From: Amaricoccus macauensis
GTDB taxonomy: Bacteria > Pseudomonadota > Alphaproteobacteria > Rhodobacterales > Rhodobacteraceae
Reading direction: 5' to 3'
DNA length: 64,000 nucleotides
Assembly (NCBI RefSeq): GCF_014201905.1
Contig: NZ_JACHFM010000001.1
Coordinates: 62,001-126,000, forward strand
The notes beneath the pieces are model-generated. The model made no database searches, was not told where the DNA came from, and saw only the letters and a program-made list of their open reading frames with translations. The position numbers were made by a program, and so were the translations under genes. Of this stretch, positions 57,847 to 64,000 are shown in pieces (the stretch's first letter is position 1; the number at the start of each line of letters is the position of its first letter).

Positions 57847-58917
57847 ATGGAGGCCGCAGCAGAGACTTCTCGCCCCGGAATGCCGGGCGAGCTCCTCGAC
57901 TGGTACGACCGCTTCGCCCGCACCCTGCCGTGGCGCGCGCCGCCCGGCACACCGCCGCCGCCGGCCTATGCGGTCTGGCTCTCCGAGGTGATGCTGCAAC
58001 AGACCACCGTCGCGGCCGCCGGCAGCTATTTCGTGAAGTTCCTCTCCCGCTGGCCAACGGTACACGACCTCGCGGCGGCCGAGGATGCCGAGGTGATGGC
58101 CGCATGGGCTGGCCTCGGCTACTACGCACGTGCCCGCAACCTCCTCGCCTGCGCCCGTGTGGTGTCCCGCGATCTTGACGGCCGTTTCCCCGACAGCGAG
58201 GCCGGGCTCATGGCGCTGCCGGGCGTCGGCCCCTACACCGCCGCCGCCATCGCCGCGATCGCATTCGATCGCCGGGCGGTGGTCGTCGACGGCAACGTCG
58301 AGCGGGTGATGGCCCGCATCGGGCTGATCGAAGTGCCTCTCCCGGAGGCAAAGCCGCTGATACGCGCCCTCGCCGACCGCCTGACTCCGAATGAGCGCCC
58401 GGGCGACTACGCGCAGGCGGTGATGGACCTCGGCGCGACGATCTGCACGCCCCGCGCCCCCGCCTGCGGCATCTGCCCGTGGCGCGACCCCTGCGCCGCG
58501 CGGGCGGGGGGCGAGCCCGAGAGCCTGCCGCGCAAGGCAGAGAAGGCGCCGAAGCCGGTGCGCCACGGCATCGCATGGCTCGCGCTCCGCGATGATGGCG
58601 CGGTCCTCGCCGAAACCCGTCCCGCGCGCGGCCTCCTCGGCGGCATGCTCGCCCTCCCCTCGGCCGGCTGGGACGGCACGGAAAAGGCCGGCGCGCATGG
58701 CGCACCGCCCTTCCCCGCCGACTGGCGCGACCTCGGCATCGAGGCGCGCCACACCTTCACCCACTTCCACCTGATCCTGCGCATCCACGGCGCGCGCGTC
58801 CCCGAGGGCAGCGCGGGCGACTTCCGCCCCGCCCCCGCCCTCGACGCCGCCCTCCCCACGGTGATGCGCAAGGCCCTCCGCCTCGGGCTTCCCGCGCTTC
58901 AGTCGGCGAGCGCATAG
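57847..58917 (+). CDS. mutY: A/G-specific adenine glycosylase
   Basis: 356 aa. Removes adenine opposite 8-oxoguanine. It has RTLPWRAPPG, SEVMLQQTTVAAAGSYFVKF with the catalytic Glu (about residue 45), the helix-hairpin-helix LPGVGPYTAAAIAAIAF (about 120), catalytic Asp in VVDGNVERVMARIG (about 145), and the iron-sulfur cysteines C-x6-C-x2-C-x5-C in ICTPRAPACGICPWRDPC (about 200). The C-terminal NUDIX-like domain (RGLLGGMLALPSAGWDG, ARHTFTHFHLILRI) recognises oxoG. The reading frame is open far upstream, but the protein starts at MEAAAETSRPGMP behind GGAGAACGG. Confidence 0.96.
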   Translation: MEAAAETSRPGMPGELLDWYDRFARTLPWRAPPGTPPPPAYAVWLSEVMLQQTTVAAAGSYFVKFLSRWPTVHDLAAAEDAEVMAAWAGLGYYARARNLLACARVVSRDLDGRFPDSEAGLMALPGVGPYTAAAIAAIAFDRRAVVVDGNVERVMARIGLIEVPLPEAKPLIRALADRLTPNERPGDYAQAVMDLGATICTPRAPACGICPWRDPCAARAGGEPESLPRKAEKAPKPVRHGIAWLALRDDGAVLAETRPARGLLGGMLALPSAGWDGTEKAGAHGAPPFPADWRDLGIEARHTFTHFHLILRIHGARVPEGSAGDFRPAPALDAALPTVMRKALRLGLPALQSASA

Positions 58918-59270
58918 ACCCGGAGGCGATGCCCGTCGGGATCGCTCACGACGAAGCTCCGGCCGAAGTCGAAGTCACCGGGCGGCATCAGGATCGGCAG
59001 GCCATCCGCCGCCCAACCGGCATGGATCGCATCGACCTCGGCGGCGCTCCCGACCTGGATCGCGGTCTCAGCCGCTCCGGGAGCGCCCCCCGCGGCAGGG
59101 AGCACACCGTCGCGAGCCCAGAGGCCGAACTTCACCCCCGACCCGAACACGAAGAGCACGAATGTCGGGGACTCTTCGACCGGGTCACAGCCGAACAGCC
59201 GGCCGTAGAACCGCGCGCTCGCCGCCGGGCTCGCCACGTAGAGGATGCTCATTCCGGGCTCGTGTGCCAT
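58899..59270 (-). CDS. VOC/glyoxalase-family protein
   Basis: 123 aa. One VOC unit: GMSILYVASPAASARFYGRL with FGCDPVEESPTFVLF, then AAETAIQVGSAAEVDAIHAG and DFGRSFVVSDPDGHRLRVYA (DPDGH is the usual strand end with a metal-ligand-like site). Such small proteins bind metals or antibiotics or act as dioxygenase-like enzymes; the reaction is unknown. It overlaps the end of mutY by 19 bases. It lies just downstream of a broken WYL regulator that normally would control it. Confidence 0.85.
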   Translation of the reverse strand: MAHEPGMSILYVASPAASARFYGRLFGCDPVEESPTFVLFVFGSGVKFGLWARDGVLPAAGGAPGAAETAIQVGSAAEVDAIHAGWAADGLPILMPPGDFDFGRSFVVSDPDGHRLRVYALAD

Positions 59271-59324
59271 CGTTCTGTGGTCCTTTCGTTGCTTGCGATG
59301 GACCAGACCTAGCGAGTGGCACTG

Positions 59325-59913
59325 TCAGTTTCTGGCAGCAGTGTTTCCCGGCCGAAGCGTCGCCCTCCACTCGCGCAGCAACGCAGGCCGCCGCCGGGGG
59401 TATCGCCCGTCGAGCAGCGTCACCGAGGCGATCCGGTCGGCCCGGAAATGGCGGAAGTCCTCGCGAAGCTCGCACCAGCCGACGACCACCCGCGCCCGGT
59501 CGAAATGCGTCAGCGCGATCGGCCAGATCGTCCGGGAGGACCGCGCCTCCGCCAGATCGCGGTAGCCGATCTCGACCTTGCGCTCGAGCCGGATCGCCCG
59601 GCGGACCACCGTCATGTCCGCACCGTCCCCGCCCCCCGGCCAGACCAGAAGGCCGCGCGCCTCAAGCTCCTCCCGCCGCGCCGCCGGCAGCACCGCCTCG
59701 ACCTTCGCAAGAATATCGGCCGCCGCCGCCGCCAGCGGCGGATCGCCCCGCCCCGCCGACGATATCGGCTCCCTGCCCCTGCAACGTGGCGATGTCGCGG
59801 TAGAGCGTCCTGAGGCTCACCCCGAGTTCCTCCGCCAACGCCTGCCCCGTCACCGGCGTCCGGTGCCGGCGCAGCGTCTGGATGAGGTCGAGAAGGCGTT
59901 CGGCACGCGACAT
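59325..59913 (-). pseudogene. YafY/WYL-domain transcriptional regulator, frameshifted with internal deletion
   Basis: The N-terminal part encodes MSRAERLLDLIQTLRRHRTP and a clear HTH (ALAEELGVSLRTLYRDIATL). After LQGQGADI the frame turns into Gly/Ala repeats. Another frame continues the normal protein from GDPPLAAAAADILAKVEAVL through ARREELEARGLLVW and the WYL core (RRAIRLERKVEIGYRDL, RVVVGWCELREDFRHFRADR). The usual 35-40 residue stretch before DPPLAAAA is missing and the two parts are in different frames, so a deletion plus shift occurred near 59750-59780. The family has about 230 aa in one frame. Unless the sequence is wrong here, the regulator is dead or makes a truncated HTH protein. 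Confidence 0.82.
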
Positions 59914-59928
59914 GCCGTCATCCTGACA

Positions 59929-59962
59929 CCCCTGCCACAGGGATGCATCCCTGTCGCAGGGG
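59929..59962. promoter_or_regulatory. 34-bp near-perfect palindrome in the divergent region
   Basis: Left arm CCCCTGCCACAGGGA, centre TGCA, right arm TCCCTGTCGCAGGGG: 14 of 15 pairs match. It lies between the broken YafY-type regulator and the rightward 151-aa gene. YafY-type proteins bind CTGACA/CTGTCAG-like palindromes near their own gene, so this is probably their operator. Confidence 0.7.
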
Positions 59963-60024
59963 GTTGCCAATCTGCGGAGTGTGGCATCGACTGTCCTGAC
60001 CCTTTAGCCCCGGAGAACCACGCC

Positions 60025-60480
60025 ATGAGCGAGGACGAACGGTCGAAATGGACGGCAGACGCGCTGCGCAAGGCCATGGCAGCGCGCGAAGAGGCCGCGA
60101 CGCAGACCGACAGCCACCTGAGCGAGGCCGAACACGACCGGCTTGCCGCCTTCACCCAGGACTTCCTGACCCACCACATCGGCCCGGAGGAGCTGAAGGA
60201 GGTGCGCAAGCGCGTCGAGGCCGCGGCGAAACGCGGCGAGTTCGAGGCGCTGATCTACACCTTCCCCTCGTCGCTCTGCACCGACGACGGCCGGGCGATC
60301 AACAGCGCCGAACCCGACTGGCCGACGACGCTGCGCGGCAAGGCGAAGGAGATGTACGAGACATGGGAGCGCCACGCCCGTTCCATGGGCTACCGCCTGA
60401 AGGCCGAGATCGTCACATTCCCCGGCGGCATCCCGGGCGACGTCGGCTTCTTCCTGAACTGGTCGCGCCCCGAGAAGTGA
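60025..60480 (+). CDS. Hypothetical 151-aa protein next to the broken regulator
   Basis: 151 aa from the ATG giving MSEDERSKWTADALRKAM behind GGAG. The first 90 residues are helical and charged (HLSEAEHDRLAAFTQDFL, HIGPEELKEVRKRVEAAA). The C-terminal half has strands FEALIYTFPSSLCTDDGRAI, AKEMYETWERHARSMGYRLK and AEIVTFPGGIPGDVGFFLNW. No family is recognised. The upstream palindrome suggests control by the YafY-type regulator, now probably lost, so this gene may be constitutive. Confidence 0.75.
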   Translation: MSEDERSKWTADALRKAMAAREEAATQTDSHLSEAEHDRLAAFTQDFLTHHIGPEELKEVRKRVEAAAKRGEFEALIYTFPSSLCTDDGRAINSAEPDWPTTLRGKAKEMYETWERHARSMGYRLKAEIVTFPGGIPGDVGFFLNWSRPEK

Positions 60481-60500
60481 CGCCCCCCGGGTGAGCGCCC

Positions 60501-61259
60501 TCAGAGCCCGATCCGCGCCCGCATCTCCGGCTGCCGGAGCGAGATCTCCTGACCGGCGAACTCGGCCGCATCGTCGGTCAGAAGCCACACCAGCGCCTTC
60601 GCCGGTTCCCCGACCGGCGCGTGCTGGGCAAAGTCCATCTGGCTGACTGCGTTGATGCCGCTCGCCTTGATCTTGCGCTGCATCTCGGTCGCCACCGTCC
60701 CCGGCGACAGCGAGAAGACCCGGATCCCCCGGCCGCGGTTCTCGAGATGCGCGCAGCGCGTCAGCATCGCCGTCCCGGCCTTCGCGGCGCAGTAGTGGCT
60801 CCAGCCCTCAAGCGGATTGTGCGCGGCGGCGGAGCCGACGTTGACGATCACTCCGGTCCCCTGCGCCCGCATCTGCGGCAACACCGCGCGCATCCCGTTG
60901 AAGACGCCCTTGAAATTGATGTCCGCCGCATGGGACCACGCCTTCGGATCGGCTGTCGCGAGCGGTCCGATCGGCTCGATCACCCCGGCGTTGTTGATGA
61001 TCGCATCGACCCGGCCGAACGCCTCGTGCGCCCGGCCGATCGCCGCACTCACCTGGGTGAATTCCGAGACGTCACAGGTCATCGCCTCCGCGACGTGCCC
61101 CGACTTCCTCAGCCGCGAGGCGAGCGCGGTAATCCCCTCTGCCGAACGGGCGAGAAGCAGGACCGACGCGCCTTCCACCGCCATCGCCTCCGCGGCAGCG
61201 GCTCCGATGCCGCGGCTCGCGCCGGTGATGACCACCGCCTTCCCCGAAAGCTTGCCCAT
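60501..61259 (-). CDS. Short-chain dehydrogenase/reductase
   Basis: 252 aa from the ATG giving MGKLSGKAVVITGASRGIGA. NAD(P) site GASRGIGAAAAEAM (about residue 12), DAIINNAGVIEPIGPL with the NNAG motif (about 85), catalytic Ser in VIVNVGSAAAHNP (about 137) and the Y-x3-K pair in HYCAAKAGTAMLTR (about 150). RSAEGIT after strand 2 suggests NADPH preference through Arg. Substrate unknown. It is a single gene, convergent with the 151-aa gene. Confidence 0.92.
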   Translation of the reverse strand: MGKLSGKAVVITGASRGIGAAAAEAMAVEGASVLLLARSAEGITALASRLRKSGHVAEAMTCDVSEFTQVSAAIGRAHEAFGRVDAIINNAGVIEPIGPLATADPKAWSHAADINFKGVFNGMRAVLPQMRAQGTGVIVNVGSAAAHNPLEGWSHYCAAKAGTAMLTRCAHLENRGRGIRVFSLSPGTVATEMQRKIKASGINAVSQMDFAQHAPVGEPAKALVWLLTDDAAEFAGQEISLRQPEMRARIGL

Positions 61260-61464
61260 TGCCGCCACTCCCCCCAAGGATACAAACGCGCTTTTCCGGC
61301 ATGAAATGCGCTCACGCGGCGAAAGACAAGCGCGACGTGCAGCGCCCGCGACAAGCCGTTGATTTCAGGCTGCCGTTCGTCACCACGCGCTCGGTTTCAC
61401 GCCTCAGGTTGTACGACAGCACGAAACCGCCTACGTAGCTCCGCGGAGCATCGGGAGACGCGGC

Positions 61465-62811
61465 ATGGCACACGATCTGGCAGGCCTGACGGAACGGCTG
61501 CTCGCTGCGGCGAAAACTGCCGGCGCCGAGACCGCCGACGCCCTCGCCGTGGCGGGCGAAAGCCTCGGGATCGAGGTCAGGAACGGCGCCCTCGAACACG
61601 CCGAACGCGCTGAAGGCATCGACATCGGGCTGCGCGTGCTGATCGGAAAGCGACAGGCATGCGTCTCGTCGAGCGACACCCGCGACGCGACCCTCGCCGC
61701 CATGGCCGAGCGCGCGGTCGCCATGGCGCGGGAAGCCCCCGAGGATCCGTGGTGCGGGCTCGCCGACCCCGACCAGCTCGCGAAGGGTTGGGACGCCGCG
61801 ACGCTCGACCTCGAGGATCACTCGCCCCTGCCCTCGCCTGCCGAGCTCGAAGCCACCGCCCGCGAAGCCGAGGCCGCGGCGATGGCCGTACCCGGTGTCA
61901 GCCTGATGGAGGCCGCCGGCGCGAGCTGGTCGCGCACGAAGGTGCATCTCGCCGCCAGCAACGGCTTCTCCGGCGGCTACGGGCGCTCGTCGCACGCGGT
62001 GCAGGCGGTGGCGATCACCGGTGAAGGCACGGACATGGAGCGTGATTACGCCTTCGAGAGCCGCACCCATCGCGACGACCTGCCAGCGCCCGAGACCGTC
62101 GGCCGGCTCGCCGGCGAGCGCACCGCCGCCCGCGCCGGCGCCTCGAAGCCGCCGACCGGCGCCTTTCCGGTGATCTACCACGAGCGCGTCTCGTCCGGGC
62201 TGATCGGCCACCTCGTCTCGGCGATCAACGGCACGGCCGTTGCCCGCGGCGCGAGCTGGCTCGAGAACGCCATGGGCGAGGCGGTGCTGCCCGCCGGCCT
62301 CGATCTCGTGGAGGATCCGCTTCGCCGCCGGATCGGCGGCTCGCGGCCGTTCGACGGCGAGGGCCTGCCCGTCACCCGCCGCTACCTCGTGGAGAACGGC
62401 ATCCTGAAAAGCTGGACCCTCGATCTCGCCACCGCGCGCCAGCTCGGCCTGAAGAGCACCGGCAACGCGGTGCGCGGGGCCTCCTCGCCGCCCTCTCCCG
62501 CCGCCGGCAATCTCGAACTGACGCAAGGCACGACCGGCTTTGACGCGCTCCTCGCCGAGGCCGGCACCGGGCTGCTCGTCACCTCGATGCTGGGCGCCTC
62601 GATCAACCCGACCACCGGCGACTACTCGCGCGGGGCGAGCGGCTTCTGGTTCGAGAACGGTACAATCGTCCGGCCAGTCAACGAATGCACCATCGCCGGC
62701 AACCTCCGCGACATGCTGATGACGATCCGCCCGGCCAACGACGCGCGGCCGTGGCTCGGCCGCGTGGTCCCGAGCCTGCTGGTCGAAGGGCTGGTCATCG
62801 CCGGTGACTGA
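61465..62811 (+). CDS. TldD/PmbA family protease subunit (PmbA-like)
   Basis: 448 aa. PmbA (TldE) partners TldD in a periplasm-free, cytosolic metalloprotease that trims peptides such as microcin precursors. Marks: SLGIEVRNGALEHAERAEGI, IGLRVLIGKRQACVSSSD, SRTKVHLAASNGFSGGYGRS, the central PVIYHERVSSGLIGHLVSAI, and LVTSMLGASINPTTGDYSRG with ASGFWFENGTI near the end. The zinc motif HExxxH belongs to TldD and is rightly absent here. It overlaps the phosphatase gene by a few bases. Confidence 0.92.
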   Translation: MAHDLAGLTERLLAAAKTAGAETADALAVAGESLGIEVRNGALEHAERAEGIDIGLRVLIGKRQACVSSSDTRDATLAAMAERAVAMAREAPEDPWCGLADPDQLAKGWDAATLDLEDHSPLPSPAELEATAREAEAAAMAVPGVSLMEAAGASWSRTKVHLAASNGFSGGYGRSSHAVQAVAITGEGTDMERDYAFESRTHRDDLPAPETVGRLAGERTAARAGASKPPTGAFPVIYHERVSSGLIGHLVSAINGTAVARGASWLENAMGEAVLPAGLDLVEDPLRRRIGGSRPFDGEGLPVTRRYLVENGILKSWTLDLATARQLGLKSTGNAVRGASSPPSPAAGNLELTQGTTGFDALLAEAGTGLLVTSMLGASINPTTGDYSRGASGFWFENGTIVRPVNECTIAGNLRDMLMTIRPANDARPWLGRVVPSLLVEGLVIAGD

Positions 62812-63586
62812 CGCGAGCCTCCTCACGGAAATCGTGCTCGAGGCCGGGGCGCTCGCCCTCGCCCGGGCCGATGCGCCCGGCGCCGTGCGCGACAAGCCCG
62901 GCGGCGGCGGTCCGGTGAGCGAGGCCGACATCGAAGTCGACCGCCTGATGCGCGCCCGACTGCTGGCGGCACGGCCGGACTATGGCTGGCTCTCGGAGGA
63001 AACCGAGGACGGCCCGGAGCGTCTGTCGGCGTCGCGGGTCTTCGTCGTCGATCCGATCGACGGCACCCGCGCCTTTCTCGCCGGCAAGCCCACATGGGCG
63101 ATCTCGGCGGCGATCGTCGAGGCGGGCGAGCCGACGGTGGGGATCGTTCACATGCCGGCACTTTCCAAGACCTACATCGCCGAGCGCGGACGCGGCGCGA
63201 CCCGCAACGGCCGGCCGATCGCCCCGAGCACCCGGCGCGAGCTCGACGGCGCCGAGATCCTCGCCAACGCCAACCAGTTCGAGCCGGACTTCTGGCCCGG
63301 CGGCGTGCCGGCGATCGAGCGGCAGTTCCGCCCGTCGATCGCCTATCGCCTCTGCCTCGTCGCCGAGGGCCGGTTTGACGCGATGCTCACCTTCCGCCCG
63401 AGCTGGGAATGGGACATCGCCGCGGGCGCGCTCATCGCCCGTGAAGCGGGCGCGCTCGTCACCGACGAACACGGGGCGCCCCTCGCGTTCAACCGCGCCG
63501 ACCCCCGCGTCGCCGGCATCGTCACCGCGCCACCGCCACTCCACGCCGCGCTGTTGGCGCGCCATCTGGCGGATGCGGCCCACTAG
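62804..63586 (+). CDS. Inositol-monophosphatase-superfamily phosphatase (CysQ/SuhB-like)
   Basis: 260 aa with a GTG start inside the PmbA end. Metal sites: WLSEETEDGPERL (Glu pair, about residue 63), VVDPIDGTRAFLAGKPTW (DPIDGT, about 85) and PSWEWDIAAGALIAREAG (W-x-D-x-A-A, about 205), complete for the family. Possible substrates are PAP, inositol phosphate or fructose bisphosphate; the CysQ type is favoured by its placement and short length. Three-gene neighbourhoods with PmbA and this phosphatase are common in alphaproteobacteria. Confidence 0.9.
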   Translation: MTDASLLTEIVLEAGALALARADAPGAVRDKPGGGGPVSEADIEVDRLMRARLLAARPDYGWLSEETEDGPERLSASRVFVVDPIDGTRAFLAGKPTWAISAAIVEAGEPTVGIVHMPALSKTYIAERGRGATRNGRPIAPSTRRELDGAEILANANQFEPDFWPGGVPAIERQFRPSIAYRLCLVAEGRFDAMLTFRPSWEWDIAAGALIAREAGALVTDEHGAPLAFNRADPRVAGIVTAPPPLHAALLARHLADAAH

Positions 63587-63758
63587 GCACTCCTGCCCGC
63601 GGCTCGCCGCGCCTGCCCGGCGTGGGAAGGTGGCGGGGTTGCCGTGCGGACATGGCCCTCAACCGTCAATCCGGCTTGCCATCCGGCGGGCCGACCCGTG
63701 ATTGTCCCGCAGCTCCAAAATCCAGAACTGCCTGCACAACTTGCGCGCCCCGGCCTCC

Positions 63759-64000
63759 TCAGACGTTCAAGAGCAGATGCGCCCGCTCCCAGGGGCTGAT
63801 CACCCGCAGGAAGGTCTCTACCTCGTCGCGCTTGATCGCCTTGTAGAGGTTGCAGAACTCGACCCCGAGAACGTCGGTGATCTCCGGGTCGCCCTCGAAG
63901 AGGTCGATCGCCGCCAGCAGGTCGCGCGGCAACGCCCTCGGCCGGTGGTAGGCCTCGCCCGCCACCGCCTCGCGCGGCCTGAGGCTCGCCTTCATCCCGA
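63759..64000 (-). CDS. Glutamine synthetase family protein, C-terminal end only
   Basis: Only about the last 80 residues are in the window; the gene continues to the right. The tail reads KASLRPREAVAGEAYHRPRA, LPRDLLAAIDLFEGDPEITD, EFCNLYKAIKRDEVETFLRV and ISPWERAHLLLNV. The SPWE(R/E)xxLL ending is typical of class I glutamine-synthetase-like proteins, including GlnT and gamma-glutamylamide synthetases. The ATG seen near the edge is internal, not the real start. Which family member it is cannot be told from this end. Confidence 0.75.
   Translation of the reverse strand, partial: GMKASLRPREAVAGEAYHRPRALPRDLLAAIDLFEGDPEITDVLGVEFCNLYKAIKRDEVETFLRVISPWERAHLLLNV

Noticed and set aside
61312-62931. 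Minus-strand open frame of 539 codons opposite the PmbA gene
   Set aside because: PmbA motifs are on the plus strand; the antisense frame is rich in Arg, Gly, Ala and His with no domain, as expected for GC-rich DNA.
1-64000. CRISPR arrays, rRNA genes and insertion sequences
   Set aside because: No spaced direct repeats, no rRNA signature sequences and no transposase motifs or terminal inverted repeats were found by reading; the Cas4-like protein belongs to the phage operon.

Overview
The window reads as a GC-rich alphaproteobacterium of the Rhodobacterales (Rhodobacter/Paracoccus-like). The basis is inference from three things seen here: very GC-rich third codon positions, the block rpsT - dnaA with an enoyl-CoA hydratase upstream, and many tightly packed GTGA/ATGA-coupled operons. 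No species can be named from the sequence alone.

The left 28 kb is accessory DNA. From 1 to about 19 kb it is a prophage or prophage remnant. Reading left on the minus strand are terminase large (cut by the window edge) and small subunits, a 74-aa membrane protein, a C5 cytosine methyltransferase, a ParB-fused beta-class DNA methyltransferase, a RuvC-like nuclease, a P4-type primase/helicase and a Cas4-like nuclease. Reading right are a two-gene cassette of unknown function (9.9-12.2 kb), a sigma-factor-like protein, a Sak4-like ATPase, a probable ssDNA-binding protein, an SF2 helicase and a large serine recombinase with three small coupled partners. From 19 to 27.8 kb comes a defence island: a DUF262/DUF1524 (GmrSD-like) nuclease, a type I restriction-modification operon in the order hsdR-hsdS-hsdM with a half-length HsdS, and a TcmP / Gp37-Gp68 three-Cys pair. 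The island stops beside a tRNA-Ser(GCU) with its own promoter and terminator at 28.1-28.3 kb.

From 28.5 kb the DNA looks like core chromosome. First come an RTX repeat protein, dnaA with a long upstream region that could be an origin, rpsT and an enoyl-CoA hydratase. Next are a DMT exporter, a DUF952 protein and pyrD, facing a MATE exporter with two PaaI-type thioesterases. A MerR-controlled fatty-acid or amino-acid degradation operon follows (acyl-CoA dehydrogenase, GST, GFA protein, thiolase, cupin, FadJ-like multifunctional enzyme), then a two-gene sugar-acid operon (lactonase plus FAH hydrolase) and a SemiSWEET.

From 48 kb to the end are a large nucleoside-hydrolase-like protein and an lpxD-ACP-ketosynthase operon that may serve lipid A. 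Two cell-wall genes follow (L,D-transpeptidase and Tat-exported DUF882). The rest is an acyl-ACP synthetase with DsbA and a DciA-like protein, mutY, a VOC protein, a YafY/WYL regulator broken by deletion and frameshift, an SDR, a TldD/PmbA protein, a CysQ/IMPase-like phosphatase and the 3' end of a glutamine-synthetase-family gene.

The most unusual signals are: (1) a second long reading frame inside the C5 methyltransferase gene that looks protein-like and whose stop codon overlaps the next start as ATGA; (2) the unrecognised overlapping two-gene cassette with its own strong terminator; (3) the half-size HsdS in an R-S-M operon; (4) a 34-bp near-perfect palindrome beside a broken WYL regulator. 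Function calls rest on motifs and remembered family features; no database search was run.
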